Shown here piece after piece: positions 37,791 through 48,311 of a stretch of 64,000 nucleotides of DNA (position 1 is its first letter; every line of letters starts with the position of its first letter). The position numbers and the translations under genes are program-made. The DNA lies in assembly GCF_900143565.1 (NCBI RefSeq), contig NZ_FREX01000003.1, forward strand, positions 62,001 to 126,000, written 5' to 3'. The notes under the pieces were generated by a model that was not told the origin of the DNA, ran no database searches, and was given only the letters and a program-made list of their open reading frames with translations. This DNA comes from Pseudovibrio sp. Alg231-02. Lineage in GTDB: Bacteria; Pseudomonadota; Alphaproteobacteria; Rhizobiales; Stappiaceae.

Positions 37791-38282
37791 TCAGGCAAGA
37801 GCATCTAGTGCATCATCGTCCAAATTACCTGGTACGATGGTCGTCGGAATCGGGAATGTTCCTGCCGATTTGCCCGCAATGGATGAAACAAGAGGCCCTG
37901 GGCCTTCTTTGCTGGTTCCTGCTGCTAATACAAGAATCGCAATGTCTGCATCTTCTTCAATCAGGTCAATGATCTCATCTGACTGGTGACCTTCACGCAC
38001 AACCAACTCTGGCTCTGTCCGTGCAGCAGCTCTCACCTTTTCGGCAGCTTTAGCCAAAATGGTGTCTGCATTATCACGCGCTTCCTGACGCATAATGTCC
38101 TCAACCCCCAGCCAATGCTGGAAGTTTCCGGGTGCAATGACAAAGAGCAAGAGAACGACACCGCCGGTACGGGCCGCACGCTTTGAGGCATAAACGATGG
38201 CTCGACCACATTCTGGAGTGTCATCGACTACAACCAGAAACTTTCGGTCGTGACCTTCTTCATTACTTTTGCGAATAGCTAC
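37791..38282 (-). CDS. Universal stress protein family
   Basis: About 163 residues from the ATG at 38282 (MVAIRKSNEEGHDRKFLVVVDDT); a longer frame to 38339 is possible. UspA fold with VVVDDTPECGRAIVYASKRA at the N-terminus and a weak nucleotide-binding end (ILVLAAGTSKEGPGPLVSS). The classical GxxGx9GS ATP motif is only partly kept. Monocistronic, between nfu and hslU. Confidence 0.85.
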   Translation of the reverse strand, partial: VAIRKSNEEGHDRKFLVVVDDTPECGRAIVYASKRAARTGGVVLLLFVIAPGNFQHWLGVEDIMRQEARDNADTILAKAAEKVRAAARTEPELVVREGHQSDEIIDLIEEDADIAILVLAAGTSKEGPGPLVSSIAGKSAGTFPIPTTIVPGNLDDDALDALA

Positions 38283-38378
38283 CATGTCGGCATGCTGCCA
38301 CTTGAGGTGGTATGCGGCAAGTATTTTTCCTTGCCACATTCCGTTAGGTTTTCTTTTTCCGACTGATTTTTTCGTCAG

Positions 38379-39683
38379 TTAGAGGATGAACTGAGACAAA
38401 TCGACATTCTTGGCCAGTTCACTCACATTCGACTTCACGTAGGCTGCATCAATTGTGACCTGCTCACCAGACTTGTCTGGTGCGACGAAGGAAATCTCAT
38501 CCAGCACACGCTCCATCACAGTCTGCAAGCGGCGAGCCCCAATGTTTTCGACCGTCGCATTCAAATCAACAGCAACTGTCGCAATCTCATCGATTGCGTC
38601 CTCGGTAAATTCGATGCTCACGCTTTCCGTTGCCATCAATGCAACATACTGCTTGATCAGGCTGGCTTCAGTTTCTGTCAGGATCTTGACGAAATCTTCT
38701 TTCGTCAGTGCTTTCAGCTCAACACGGATCGGAAGACGACCCTGAAGTTCCGGCAGAAGGTCTGATGGTTTTGACACGTGGAATGCACCAGATGCGATGA
38801 ACAGAATGTGGTCTGTTTTCACTGGGCCATGTTTTGTTGAAACAACAGTGCCCTCGATCAGTGGCAGCAAGTCACGTTGAACGCCTTCACGGGAAACATC
38901 GCCACCATTACGGCCATCTTTCCCGCAGATTTTGTCGATCTCATCGAGGAAAACGATGCCGGAGTTTTCAACCAGCTCAATTGCCTCTTGAACAACCTTC
39001 TCTTCATCGAGAAGCTTGTCGGACTCCTCTGCCAGAAGAAGCTTGTGGCTATCTTTGACGTTTGTGCGCTTCGGCTTGGTCTGACCACCAAATGCCTTAC
39101 CCAGCATGTCAGAAATATTCATGACACCAACGCTGCCCCCTGGCATGCCAGGAATATCAAAGCTTGGCATCTGTGGGTTGGCACGCACCTCAACTTCAAT
39201 TTCTTTGTCGTCGAGGTCACCTTCGCGCAGCTTCTTGCGGAATGTATCACGGGTGGCCGGACTTGCATTGTTGCCGACCAATGCATCCAGAACACGCTCT
39301 TCAGCAAGAACATGTGCTTTTGCTTCGACTTCTTTGCGGCTTTGCTCGCGTACAAGGGCAATGCTGGATTCGACCAGATCACGCACGATCTGCTCTACAT
39401 CACGGCCAACGTACCCCACCTCGGTAAACTTGGTTGCTTCAACTTTTGTGAAAGGAGCATTCGCAAGCTTAGCAAGACGACGAGAGATCTCAGTTTTACC
39501 AACACCGGTTGGGCCAATCATGAGAATGTTCTTTGGCTGAACTTCTTCGCGCAGCTCTTCATCCAACTGCTGACGACGCCATCTGTTGCGCAGTGCAATT
39601 GCCACTGCGCGTTTCGCGTCATGCTGGCCGATGATGTAGCGATCGAGTTCACTAACGATTTCCCGAGGAGAGAAATTTGTCAT
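38379..39683 (-). CDS. hslU: HslU ATPase of the HslUV protease
   Basis: 434 residues. AAA+ unfoldase feeding substrates to Hsl[21 protein letters not shown] is Walker [17 protein letters not shown] is Walker B, and [16 protein letters not shown] and [11 protein letters not shown] are family-specific. The C-terminus (NVDLSQFIL) is the tail that inserts into HslV. Separated from hslV by an unrelated membrane protein gene, but on the same strand. Confidence 0.96.
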   Translation of the reverse strand: MTNFSPREIVSELDRYIIGQHDAKRAVAIALRNRWRRQQLDEELREEVQPKNILMIGPTGVGKTEISRRLAKLANAPFTKVEATKFTEVGYVGRDVEQIVRDLVESSIALVREQSRKEVEAKAHVLAEERVLDALVGNNASPATRDTFRKKLREGDLDDKEIEVEVRANPQMPSFDIPGMPGGSVGVMNISDMLGKAFGGQTKPKRTNVKDSHKLLLAEESDKLLDEEKVVQEAIELVENSGIVFLDEIDKICGKDGRNGGDVSREGVQRDLLPLIEGTVVSTKHGPVKTDHILFIASGAFHVSKPSDLLPELQGRLPIRVELKALTKEDFVKILTETEASLIKQYVALMATESVSIEFTEDAIDEIATVAVDLNATVENIGARRLQTVMERVLDEISFVAPDKSGEQVTIDAAYVKSNVSELAKNVDLSQFIL

Positions 39684-39694
39684 TTTCTTACTTT

Positions 39695-40756
39695 CTAGTT
39701 CCGGATAGGTGGCAGATATGTAGTGAGTGTGGTTCCTGCAAGAGGGCGCATAACGATCCGTCGCGCCACGTTCCAGCCTGAACCGAGTAGCAAAACAAAA
39801 CTCCCAAGTAATACAAGGGAGATAGCAGTTAGCTGCGATGCAGAAAAGTCGGCAGACTCCAGCAAATAGGCTAATGCGAAGCCTAGGTAACTCAGCGCTG
39901 CAACCAGCATTGCACGACGGTCAATGATGAGGGCAACCGCACCAAATGCCAGGACAACAGCAATGGAGACCAAGGCATAAGTTTCTGTCTGCTGTTCAAA
40001 GTACATTCCACTCAAGATGGAATGAACGATAAGCGGGGCAGAAAGCAGGTGAAGCCAAAAGGCCTTGTCTGTGTTGAGTGTTTCCCGCTTGGTGTCTTTG
40101 GTGTCAAAATACATCGCGCAACCGAATGCAAACAGACCGCAGACCAGCGAAACCCAGGACAGATAGTCAAGAATTTTCGTGTCAGTCACCAGTGTCAATG
40201 CGCCTACGATCAAGCCCATGATCCCCGCAACAATGACGGTCAGTGTTATTGGCACCTTAAAGCGCCAGTAAAACAACGAAGCGCCCACTAAAGCGAAGAT
40301 GGAACTCAGAATGACCTGAATGGCTTCGGAGTCGTTGTTCAGAACATCAGGTGTGAACAGGCCAAATCCAACAAGCGCAATTGAACCTCCAAACAATCCT
40401 GTCAGTAAAATTGAAGGAAGCGCGAGCTTCTTGATCTTGGTGAACCACTCGGCCAGCACCCATGTGATAATGGCAGCTGCGCCAGCAATAGCAGCTCTAG
40501 GAAGCCCGCCTTGAGTGAGCGAGTCGCCAAACCCAACACCGTAGCCAGCAAAAAGAATTAGGATACCGAGGCTAATGAAAATATCATGAAAGCCGCGTGT
40601 AAACCGAACTTCTTCCGGATCATGGAGGCTTTCAGATGCTTGTTGGTTCTGAATATTTTCTGCTTGAAGAGATAAATAGGAGACGAGCTTATCAGCTTGA
40701 TCTGCGCTGATAATTCCTGCGGAGATGGCTCCGGTAAGAGATGCTCTTGATATCAT
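39695..40756 (-). CDS. Multi-span membrane protein, DUF2157-like
   Basis: 353 residues. A soluble N-terminal helix pair (about 1-50, [23 protein letters not shown]) resembles the DUF2157 N-terminus, followed by about ten membrane helices. No catalytic motif or transporter signature was recognised. It lies 11 bases upstream of hslU and about 140 bases after hslV on the same strand, so it probably shares the hslVU transcript. In other Rhizobiales this slot may hold a GNAT gene. The function is unknown and the DUF2157 link is tentative. Confidence 0.65.
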   Translation of the reverse strand: MISRASLTGAISAGIISADQADKLVSYLSLQAENIQNQQASESLHDPEEVRFTRGFHDIFISLGILILFAGYGVGFGDSLTQGGLPRAAIAGAAAIITWVLAEWFTKIKKLALPSILLTGLFGGSIALVGFGLFTPDVLNNDSEAIQVILSSIFALVGASLFYWRFKVPITLTVIVAGIMGLIVGALTLVTDTKILDYLSWVSLVCGLFAFGCAMYFDTKDTKRETLNTDKAFWLHLLSAPLIVHSILSGMYFEQQTETYALVSIAVVLAFGAVALIIDRRAMLVAALSYLGFALAYLLESADFSASQLTAISLVLLGSFVLLLGSGWNVARRIVMRPLAGTTLTTYLPPIRN

Positions 40757-40896
40757 CAGTTCCTCGTCAAATCCAAATGGAACAATAAAAGCTTCAAGTA
40801 TCCTTGGCTTAGCAAATTAAGCTGATCTAAAAGTGTCTTGAACGCAGAACTGGAGATCGAAAATTATTGATCTCCAGTCGCATCTTGTCGCTATCG

Positions 40897-41445
40897 TTAC
40901 TCTTCGTCGAGCACTTCGACGGTAACGTTGCTGTTTGTGTAGACGCAGATGTCTGCTGCGATTGTCATGGACTTGCGGCAAACCTCTTCTGCGGTCAGGT
41001 CCATATCAACCAGCGCACGTGCCGCGGACAGCGCGAAGTTGCCACCGGAACCGATGCCCATCACACCATTTTCCGGCTCAAGCACGTCGCCAGTACCTGT
41101 CAGCACCAGAGAGTGCTTTTTGTCGGCAACCAGCATCATGGCTTCCAGACGGCGAAGGTAGCGATCTGTGCGCCAGTCTTTCGCCATTTCAACGCATGCA
41201 CGCATCAACTGGTCGGGATATTGCTCGAGCTTGGCTTCAAGGCGCTCAAACAGCGTGAACGCATCAGCAGTCGCGCCTGCAAAGCCGGCAATAACCTTGC
41301 CGCCTGCCAGTGGGCGGACCTTACGTGCAGTGCCTTTAATGACCGTTGATCCAAGAGACACCTGACCATCTCCAGCAATTACGACTTTGCCGCCCTTGCG
41401 CACGGTCAAGATGGTTGTGCCGTGCCACTGTTCAGGTTCACTCAT
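40897..41445 (-). CDS. hslV: HslV peptidase of the HslUV protease
   Basis: 182-residue Ntn-hydrolase. The leader MSEPEQWHG precedes the first catalytic Thr ([23 protein letters not shown]); the leader should be removed on maturation. [21 protein letters not shown] and [14 protein letters not shown] are proteasome-like signatures. Forms the two-ring peptidase capped by HslU. Confidence 0.96.
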   Translation of the reverse strand: MSEPEQWHGTTILTVRKGGKVVIAGDGQVSLGSTVIKGTARKVRPLAGGKVIAGFAGATADAFTLFERLEAKLEQYPDQLMRACVEMAKDWRTDRYLRRLEAMMLVADKKHSLVLTGTGDVLEPENGVMGIGSGGNFALSAARALVDMDLTAEEVCRKSMTIAADICVYTNSNVTVEVLDEE

Positions 41446-41569
41446 TCATTTTTCTCCAGAGTTCTATCGGCAACGGAGCAATCTCCCGCGCAACTCAATT
41501 TCAAATTTGTGTCTGCGGTATTATGTATGTAGTCCTTGCCGCATTGCCAATGCGGCAAGCCAAAAAAAC

Positions 41570-42160
41570 TCAGTTATCCTGTAGCTTTACGTGGCTTGCC
41601 TCACTGACGAAGCGGTCAACAAGCTTATGCAATCGCTTGATCTGATGGTCTTTTGTGAGGTCGCCATTTTCATCAAAGGACTTGCCCGCAAAATTAATAG
41701 AGACCATTTCTGGCAGGACAAGGCACCCTAAAGACACTTCCATGATCGTTCTCAGGTGCATGAGACCCCTCAAAGAACCATGCGCACCGGGAGAAGCCCC
41801 ACCGACGGCATAGATCGACTTGTGGAAGAGCTGAAGCGGTTCTTCCTCTGGCAACTGGATGCGACTGATCCAGTCCAGTGTATTCTTCAACAATGGGGTG
41901 ATTGAGGAGTTGTATTCCGGGCTGGCTATGAAGATCCCATGATGGGTCTCAATGAGCTTCCTGAGCTTGAATGCATTTTCAGGGATACCCGTATCATCTT
42001 CCAGGTCACCATCGTAAATAGGCAGAGGATAGTCGGCAAGGCTGATTGTGGTTACTTCTGCATTGGCGATCGTCAGGTGTTTCGCCATCAGCTCTGCCAG
42101 CATTTTATTGTAGGATCCCTTGCGGGTTGAACCTGAAAAAACGAGTATCTTTGGCTTCAT
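41570..42160 (-). CDS. NADPH-dependent FMN reductase
   Basis: 196-residue flavodoxin-fold reductase. The FMN phosphate loop is FSGSTRKGSYNKML at the N-terminus. SPEYNSSITPLLKNTLDWISR and VGGASPGAHGSLRGLMHLR are family motifs. Probably reduces quinones, chromate or azo compounds; the substrate is unknown. A palindromic 12-bp stem (CTTGCCGCATTG/CAATGCGGCAAG) without a T-run lies downstream, before hslV. Confidence 0.88.
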   Translation of the reverse strand: MKPKILVFSGSTRKGSYNKMLAELMAKHLTIANAEVTTISLADYPLPIYDGDLEDDTGIPENAFKLRKLIETHHGIFIASPEYNSSITPLLKNTLDWISRIQLPEEEPLQLFHKSIYAVGGASPGAHGSLRGLMHLRTIMEVSLGCLVLPEMVSINFAGKSFDENGDLTKDHQIKRLHKLVDRFVSEASHVKLQDN

Positions 42161-42319
42161 AGGGCTATCCTCACGACATGGCTCTGCAACCTCTCGTTCA
42201 AGAGCTGCATGATCTCTGGTAAAGTCGGCACGAAGAGTACCCTATACTACCCAAGCGTAAGGTTTATGGAAGATGTGTGTTTTTAGGTGATTGACCGCTA
42301 AACGCCTGCCTTTGAGAAA

Positions 42320-42925
42320 TCAAAAGGGCTTTCGGAAAATCCAGACACGAGCTGGCGGAATATTCTTCACGATCCATCCGGTTTTCGACCAGCTGAACAT
42401 TTTGGATTTCAGTGTTACCGGAGACGCGAAGGAATAAGAGAACTGGATGAAGGGAGCACCGGGCCTCATAAGAGCGAAGGCATCACGAATGCACTTTAAG
42501 CGAAACTCCATCGGTCTGGACACAAGTGGTAGGCTCGAAACCACAGCACATAGTGAGTTTGGCGCGATATGCTCAAGGCTGGGACGCATGTTGTAAGCGT
42601 CACCTTGAACCACGTTCAATCCTTCAAACTTGTCACTGAGATGTTCGCAGAAGTCTGTGCTGTACTCCAAGCAGGTAAGACGGTCTTTAGAGATGCCTGC
42701 TTCCAGAATAGCTTTTGTGACCGGGCCAGTGCCAGGTCCCAACTCTAAAACCGGATTATTCGACTGAACGGGAACGAATTCTGCCATTCTCTGGGCGAGA
42801 ACAGGGCCTGACGGGGCAACAGCTCCGGTCGTGAGTGGTGCTTCCACCCACGCCCGAAGAAATTTGGAAGGCTCACGAAATTTGTTCAAGGCATTTTCTG
42901 CCCGTGACCTCGTTTCGTGAAACAT
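42320..42925 (-). CDS. Phospholipid N-methyltransferase, PmtA-like
   Basis: 201-residue SAM-dependent methyltransferase. N-terminal KFLRAWVEAPLTTGAVAPSG is characteristic of PmtA of Sinorhizobium, which methylates phosphatidylethanolamine toward phosphatidylcholine. The SAM motif is LELGPGTGPVTKAIL (about 62-76). Lies 66 bases downstream of dnaJ, the rhizobial pmtA location. A membrane-lipid role is likely but not shown by this sequence. Confidence 0.82.
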   Translation of the reverse strand: MFHETRSRAENALNKFREPSKFLRAWVEAPLTTGAVAPSGPVLAQRMAEFVPVQSNNPVLELGPGTGPVTKAILEAGISKDRLTCLEYSTDFCEHLSDKFEGLNVVQGDAYNMRPSLEHIAPNSLCAVVSSLPLVSRPMEFRLKCIRDAFALMRPGAPFIQFSYSFASPVTLKSKMFSWSKTGWIVKNIPPARVWIFRKPF

Positions 42926-42991
42926 TCAACTCTCCGTAGCATCAACAAAGGGTACTACTGAGATATTACTGATTGGTGGCAATTTAAAGAG

Positions 42992-44119
42992 CTATGCCTT
43001 GAAATTCTCCAAAAAATCTTTTGCCTTTGCAAAAAAGCCAGTAGATTCCGGATGATTTTCTCCAGAGGATTCACCTTCAAATTCTGAAAGAAGCTCTTTC
43101 TGCCTCTTCGTAAGGTTTGCTGGTGTCTCCACGGCAACCTGAATATACATGTCGCCCTTCTGGCTAGACCGCATAATCGGCATGCCTTTACCGCGCAGTC
43201 TGAACTGCTTTCCGGTCTGAGTGCTTTCAGGAACTTTCACGCGCGCTGTATTGCCATCCAATGCCGGAACTTCGAACTGACCACCCAGAGCAGCAGTTGT
43301 CATTGAAATTGGCACGCGGCAGAAGATGTCAGCACCGTCACGCTGGAAGAACTCATGCGGACGAATGGACAGGAAGATGTAAAGATCGCCTGCGGGACCA
43401 CCGCGAGCACCGGCTTCACCTTCGCCTGACAAGCGAATACGCGTGCCATCTTCGATGCCTGACGGAATATTCACGGAGAGCGTGCGCTCTTTCGTTGTCC
43501 GGCCAGTACCGCCACAGCTGTCACATGGATCTGTAATGATCTCACCACGACCCTGACAGGTCGGACAGGTGCGTTCCATGGTGAAAAAGCCCTGAGCCGC
43601 TCTGACACGCCCAGCACCGCCACAGGTTGGACAGGTGGACGGACGGGTTCCGGACTTTGCGCCGGAGCCACTACACGGCTCACATGTTACTGAGGTTGGA
43701 ACCTCGATCTCGACGGACTTACCTTCGTAAGCTTCTTCAAGAGAGACTTCCAAGTTGTAGCGCAGATCTGCGCCGCGTTCACGACCAGAACCACGACGGC
43801 CACCACCACCACCAAAGAACTCATCGAAGATGTCTGCCATGGAGGAAGCAAAGTCGCCCGGACCTGCTCCGCCGCCACCACCAAAGCCGCCGTTTTCAAA
43901 GGCTGCATGGCCAAATCGATCGTAGGCAGCGCGCTTTTGCGGGTCTTTCAGGGTTTCGTAAGCTTCGCTTACTTCCTTAAAGTTTGCTTCCGCTTCATCA
44001 TTACCAGGGTTTCGGTCAGGATGGAATTTCATCGCGAGTTTGCGATAAGCGCTCTTAAGTGCCTTTTCGTCGACCTCCCGTGCTACCCCCAGCACCTCAT
44101 AGTAGTCGCGTTTAGACAT
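42992..44119 (-). CDS. dnaJ: Chaperone DnaJ
   Basis: 375-residue type I Hsp40. J domain at 1-70 with KFHPDRNPG (HPD tripeptide), Gly-rich linker, then four zinc-binding CxxCxGxG repeats ([32 protein letters not shown]; about 147-205), and two C-terminal substrate-binding domains. Stimulates DnaK ATP hydrolysis. Separated from dnaK by about 350 bases. Confidence 0.97.
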   Translation of the reverse strand: MSKRDYYEVLGVAREVDEKALKSAYRKLAMKFHPDRNPGNDEAEANFKEVSEAYETLKDPQKRAAYDRFGHAAFENGGFGGGGGAGPGDFASSMADIFDEFFGGGGGRRGSGRERGADLRYNLEVSLEEAYEGKSVEIEVPTSVTCEPCSGSGAKSGTRPSTCPTCGGAGRVRAAQGFFTMERTCPTCQGRGEIITDPCDSCGGTGRTTKERTLSVNIPSGIEDGTRIRLSGEGEAGARGGPAGDLYIFLSIRPHEFFQRDGADIFCRVPISMTTAALGGQFEVPALDGNTARVKVPESTQTGKQFRLRGKGMPIMRSSQKGDMYIQVAVETPANLTKRQKELLSEFEGESSGENHPESTGFFAKAKDFLENFKA

Positions 44120-44472
44120 TATGAAATAAGCTCCAAAGACGTGATGTCTATTTGCGTTTTGAAGCCTCAGGAGAACATCAGCTCAGTCTGAGGTCACTGT
44201 GGGCAGTCGAGATCAATTCTTGCTTCGCAACGAATTCACTCGTGAACTACACTCATCTTCAAAACAAAACTGTTTACTGTTCAGTCGGTGATTGAGGTGC
44301 AGCTTTAAGCGCAGCGCACACATTACCAACTACCCATATGTAGGAAGCAGCTCTCTCAAATGCAATTGCACCCAAAAGGTTCTCTTCGACTAAAATCTTC
44401 CATACAGTCGGGAAATACTTGAATAAAGTTTACCTCGCAAGCCCATAGGAGCTTGCGAGGTAAAAGTATTAG
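44120..44472. other. dnaK-dnaJ intergenic region
   Basis: About 353 bases with no gene. The only clear element is the dnaK hairpin at 44431-44462. A separate dnaJ promoter should be here, since a hairpin follows dnaK. No sigma-32-type pair was recognised. Confidence 0.4.
44431..44462 (-). terminator. Hairpin after dnaK
   Basis: Eleven-bp perfect stem (TACCTCGCAAG/CTTGCGAGGTA) with a ten-base loop, followed by AAACTTTATTC on the minus strand. It lies just past the dnaK stop. The weak T-run suggests partial termination or mRNA stabilisation. Confidence 0.7.
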
Positions 44473-46389
44473 TTAGCTGGACTTTTTGTCGTCGTCGCGA
44501 ACTTCTTCGAAGTCTGCGTCAACCACATCGTCAACTGGCTTTGGCTCACCATCGTCTTCAGCACCCTCTCCGGCTTCTTCTGCCTGAGCGTCCTTGTACA
44601 TAGCTTCGCCAAGTTTCATGGAAACTTCTGCAAGAGACTGGGTTTTCGCAGTGATATCTTCCAGGTCTTCACCTTCCAGAGACACCTTCAATGCAGCCAA
44701 AGCGCCTTCGATTGCAGACTTGTCTTCGTCTGAAACCTTATCGCCGTACTCTTTGACGGATTTCTCTGTTGAATGGTGAAGTGCTTCACCCTGGTTTTTG
44801 GCTTCAACCAGATCCTTACGCTTCTTATCGTCTTCAGCGTGAGATTCTGCGTCTTTCACCATCTGCTCAATGTCAGCGTCGGACAGACCACCAGATGCCT
44901 GAATACGGATCTGCTGCTCTTTACCTGTGCCTTTATCGGTTGCAGACACGTTCACGATACCGTTGGCATCAATATCAAAGGCTACTTCAACCTGTGGGAC
45001 GCCACGAGGTGCTGGTGGGATGCCAACCAGATCGAACTGACCGAGGATCTTGTTGTCCGCAGCCATTTCACGCTCGCCCTGGAAGACGCGGATGGTCACT
45101 GCAGTCTGATTGTCTTCAGCTGTAGAGAACACCTGGCCCTTCTTGGTAGGGATTGTGGTGTTGCGGTCGATCAGACGTGTGAACACTCCACCAAGGGTTT
45201 CGATGCCGAGGGACAGCGGAGTAACGTCGAGAAGCAGAACGTCTTTAACATCACCTTGCAGAACGCCAGCCTGAATTGCCGCGCCCATTGCAACAACTTC
45301 ATCAGGGTTTACGCCCTTATGAGGTTCTTTGCCGAAGAACTGCTTAACAATTTCCTGAACCTTAGGCATGCGAGTCATGCCACCGACGAGAACAACCTCA
45401 TCGAGTTCACCAGCTGCAAGGCCTGCGTCTTTAAGAGCCGCTTTCATTGGAGCAACAGTACGCTGAACCAGATCGTCAACGAGCTGCTCAAACTTAGCGC
45501 GGGTCAGTTTAAGGGTAAGGTGCTTAGGACCAGAAGCATCTGCTGTGATGAACGGCAGGTTGATTTCAGTCTGAGAAGAAGAGGACAGCTCGATCTTTGC
45601 TTTTTCAGCAGCTTCTTTCAAGCGCTGCAATGCGAGCTTGTCGTTCTTAAGATCGATGCCCTGCTCTTTTTTGAACTCACCCGCAAGGTAGTCAACCAGA
45701 CGCATGTCAAAGTCTTCACCACCGAGGAAGGTGTCACCGTTGGTGGACTTCACTTCAAATACGCCATCGCCGATTTCCAATACGGAAACGTCGAAAGTAC
45801 CACCACCAAGATCGTAAACTGCGATGGTCTTACCATCGTTTTTGTCCATGCCGTATGCAAGGGCAGCTGCAGTTGGTTCGTTGATGATACGCAGAACTTC
45901 AAGGCCAGCGATCTTACCGGCATCTTTGGTTGCCTGACGCTGAGCATCGTTGAAGTATGCAGGAACGGTGATAACTGCCTGGGTGACGTTTTCACCAAGG
46001 AAACTTTCAGCGGTTTCTTTCATCTTCTGCAGGATGAAAGCAGAAACCTGGGATGGGGAGTACTTCTCACCCTCAGCTTCAACCCATGCGTCGCCGTTAT
46101 CGGCTTTTACGATTTCGTATGGGACGAGCTTTTTGTCTTTTGCAACGGTCGGATCATCAAAACGGCGACCGATGAGACGCTTAACAGCAAACAAGGTGTC
46201 TGTTGGGTTGGTTACAGCCTGGCGTTTCGCTGGCTGACCTACAAGCTTCTCACCATCGTCAGAAAACGCAACCATAGAAGGGGTAGTACGCGCACCTTCT
46301 GCGTTCTCGATTACTTTGGCGTCCTTGCCGTCCATTACAGATACGCACGAATTTGTCGTGCCGAGGTCGATACCGATGACCTTTGCCAT
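44473..46389 (-). CDS. dnaK: Chaperone DnaK (Hsp70)
   Basis: 638 residues from the ATG at 46389, with GAAAGGAGAG upstream; the longer frame is not used. ATPase domain begins [21 protein letters not shown], then [34 protein letters not shown] and [14 protein letters not shown]. The substrate-binding domain follows the [14 protein letters not shown] linker, and a helical lid ends in the acidic [15 protein letters not shown] tail. A sigma-32-type promoter is found about 130 bases upstream. Confidence 0.97.
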   Translation of the reverse strand: MAKVIGIDLGTTNSCVSVMDGKDAKVIENAEGARTTPSMVAFSDDGEKLVGQPAKRQAVTNPTDTLFAVKRLIGRRFDDPTVAKDKKLVPYEIVKADNGDAWVEAEGEKYSPSQVSAFILQKMKETAESFLGENVTQAVITVPAYFNDAQRQATKDAGKIAGLEVLRIINEPTAAALAYGMDKNDGKTIAVYDLGGGTFDVSVLEIGDGVFEVKSTNGDTFLGGEDFDMRLVDYLAGEFKKEQGIDLKNDKLALQRLKEAAEKAKIELSSSSQTEINLPFITADASGPKHLTLKLTRAKFEQLVDDLVQRTVAPMKAALKDAGLAAGELDEVVLVGGMTRMPKVQEIVKQFFGKEPHKGVNPDEVVAMGAAIQAGVLQGDVKDVLLLDVTPLSLGIETLGGVFTRLIDRNTTIPTKKGQVFSTAEDNQTAVTIRVFQGEREMAADNKILGQFDLVGIPPAPRGVPQVEVAFDIDANGIVNVSATDKGTGKEQQIRIQASGGLSDADIEQMVKDAESHAEDDKKRKDLVEAKNQGEALHHSTEKSVKEYGDKVSDEDKSAIEGALAALKVSLEGEDLEDITAKTQSLAEVSMKLGEAMYKDAQAEEAGEGAEDDGEPKPVDDVVDADFEEVRDDDKKSS

Positions 46390-46521
46390 GTTTTCACTCT
46401 CCTTTCGGCAGACCGCCCGAACCCCAAAGGCCTTCGGATAATGTCGGATCAACATCCGACCGGTCCCCAATACATTGCACTTGCGTGAGTTGTCGCAAAC
46501 ACGCAAGAAAACTTCAATTGG

Positions 46522-46552
46522 CTATATAAGAGGGGTCCCTTGCCCCTGCAAG
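46522..46552 (-). promoter_or_regulatory. Heat-shock (sigma-32-type) promoter of dnaK
   Basis: On the minus strand, CTTG is followed by 18 bases and CTTATATAG. This matches, with one shifted G, the alphaproteobacterial heat-shock consensus CTTG-N17/18-CYTATNTNNG known from groE and dnaK promoters. The spacer holds a GGGG...CCCC element. It would give a leader of about 125 bases. Confidence 0.7.
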
Positions 46553-46681
46553 GGACAGGACCCGATATATCGACACAAGATCTACCCGAAGCCATTTTCT
46601 GAGTTAAGAAAATGAACTTTTCTTTGGAAAACCACAGAAAACACCTCTATTGCATCCCGGTTTTCTGCGTTACCCCCATTT

Positions 46682-48175
46682 CTAAGAGGGTGTTTGTGGA
46701 TAGAGTTCTTCGAGAGAGACAGAGTGTCCACTTTCCTGGACGATGCGCACGTGCTCCCGTGAAAGCTGCCTTGCCGCGTCGACGCCGCATGCATGGGCAA
46801 TCATATCGACTTCCATCCGCACACTATGGCAATACGCAGCAACACGGTGGCTCTTCTCTGTTGGATCAAGGCCGGCCTGAAGCGCTTCATTGTGCGTAGT
46901 GATACCCGTTGGGCATGTGTTCTTGTTGCATCGCATAGCCTGAATGCAGCCCAACGCGAACATGAAACCGCGAGCTGTAACCGTAAAATCTGCACCTTCA
47001 CACAGTGACAAAGCAACGGCTGAGGGCGTAATTCGCTTTCCAGAAACAATGATACGGATACGATCACGCAGATCATGCTTTCGCAGAACATGGTCCACGA
47101 TTGGAAGGGCCTCTGAGATCCTTAGGCCTACGTTGTCCATGAGGGGCATTGGCGCTGCACCAGTACCACCATCTGCCGAATCGATGGTGATAAAATCAGG
47201 TGCATGCTCGATTCCACGGTGGTTGATTTCACGACAAAGCTCTTCCACCCAAAGGCTTGATCCAATCACGGTCTTGAAGCCGACTGGCTTCTTGGCAATG
47301 CTGCGAACGCGACTGATGAAGTCTAAAAGCTCACCTGTATTGCTGATTTCAGGGTGACGATTTGGGGCATGCGAGGGTTGCCCGACTTTGAGACCCCGAA
47401 TTTCTGCGATCTCAGGTGTCACCTTTCCGCCAGGCAAGAGGCCGCCCTTCCCAGGTTTGGCGCCTTGAGCGAGTTTGATCTCGACCATCTTGACCTGAGC
47501 GTTGTCCGTTATTTTTTTCAGCTTGTCTTCATTGAGCGTGGAGTCATCATTCCGACAACCATTTTTTGCCGTCCCGATTTGGAAGACAATGTCGGCACCA
47601 CCTTCTAAATGGTAGGGAGACAAACCACCTTCTCCAGTGTTCATCCAGCACTTTGCCATCTTTGCACCTCGCGAGAGGGCGAGAACCGCTGGACGGGAAA
47701 TTGCACCGTAACTCATGCCGGAGATATTAAAGTAACTGGGTGGCACATATGGATTTTCGACATAGGGACCAATGAGAAGTGGTTCTGGTTCGTCGATCTC
47801 CTTCTCCAGTTTTGCAAAAGGGGCATTCACAAACAGCGCTGTTCCCGGCAAGTTGAGGTTTTTTGTAGACCCGAATGCCATTGTGTTGCCTTCAGCCTTG
47901 GATGCGCGATCTATCCAAGTACGTTCGGCACGATTGAACGGCATTTCCTCTCTATCCATTGCAAAGAAGTACTGGCGAAAGAATTCACCTAAATACGCGA
48001 AGAGTGATCGGAAGCGGCCCACAACAGGGTAATTATGCCGAATCGCGTCTTTGTGTTGGCGGCGATCAACTACATAAAGAACGATGGCTACAATGACCGC
48101 GAGCAGAATTAGGAGTGAAACAAATGCTGCAAAAATATTTAGTACAGCCGAAAGCAGTGGAGGTAGAAGGTGCAT
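46682..48175 (-). CDS. Membrane-anchored FMN-binding glutamate synthase-like protein
   Basis: 497 residues. A strong N-terminal membrane helix (about 10-33) is followed by a domain like the synthase (FMN/Fe-S) half of GltB. Signs are KLAQGAKPGKGGLLPGGKV, DSADGGTGAAPMPLMDN, and CIQAMRCNKNTCPTGI, which carries the three Cys of a [3Fe-4S] cluster. The amidotransferase half of glutamate synthase is absent, so it cannot split glutamine by itself. A redox role is likely but unknown. It has no close partner gene and is divergent from alkB. Confidence 0.88.
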   Translation of the reverse strand: MHLLPPLLSAVLNIFAAFVSLLILLAVIVAIVLYVVDRRQHKDAIRHNYPVVGRFRSLFAYLGEFFRQYFFAMDREEMPFNRAERTWIDRASKAEGNTMAFGSTKNLNLPGTALFVNAPFAKLEKEIDEPEPLLIGPYVENPYVPPSYFNISGMSYGAISRPAVLALSRGAKMAKCWMNTGEGGLSPYHLEGGADIVFQIGTAKNGCRNDDSTLNEDKLKKITDNAQVKMVEIKLAQGAKPGKGGLLPGGKVTPEIAEIRGLKVGQPSHAPNRHPEISNTGELLDFISRVRSIAKKPVGFKTVIGSSLWVEELCREINHRGIEHAPDFITIDSADGGTGAAPMPLMDNVGLRISEALPIVDHVLRKHDLRDRIRIIVSGKRITPSAVALSLCEGADFTVTARGFMFALGCIQAMRCNKNTCPTGITTHNEALQAGLDPTEKSHRVAAYCHSVRMEVDMIAHACGVDAARQLSREHVRIVQESGHSVSLEELYPQTPS

Positions 48176-48311
48176 TTGTGGTTCTCCTTAACCGGGAAAC
48201 CACTATTTTGAGGAATATGGGTTAAATTCACTTTCGGCAAATCTCTCCAAGTTTTCCGTTTTTATAAGCGGTCTTTTCAGCAGATATGCCCGGCTTAAAA
48301 GAGATATCGAG

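Noticed and set aside
38340-38378. Possible hslU terminator (ACTGA/TCAGT)
   Set aside because: Only five base pairs and no T-run on the minus strand.
41530-41575. Stem CTTGCCGCATTG/CAATGCGGCAAG as a terminator of the FMN reductase gene
   Set aside because: Strong stem but no T-run in the right place on the minus strand, so it is mentioned only with the gene.
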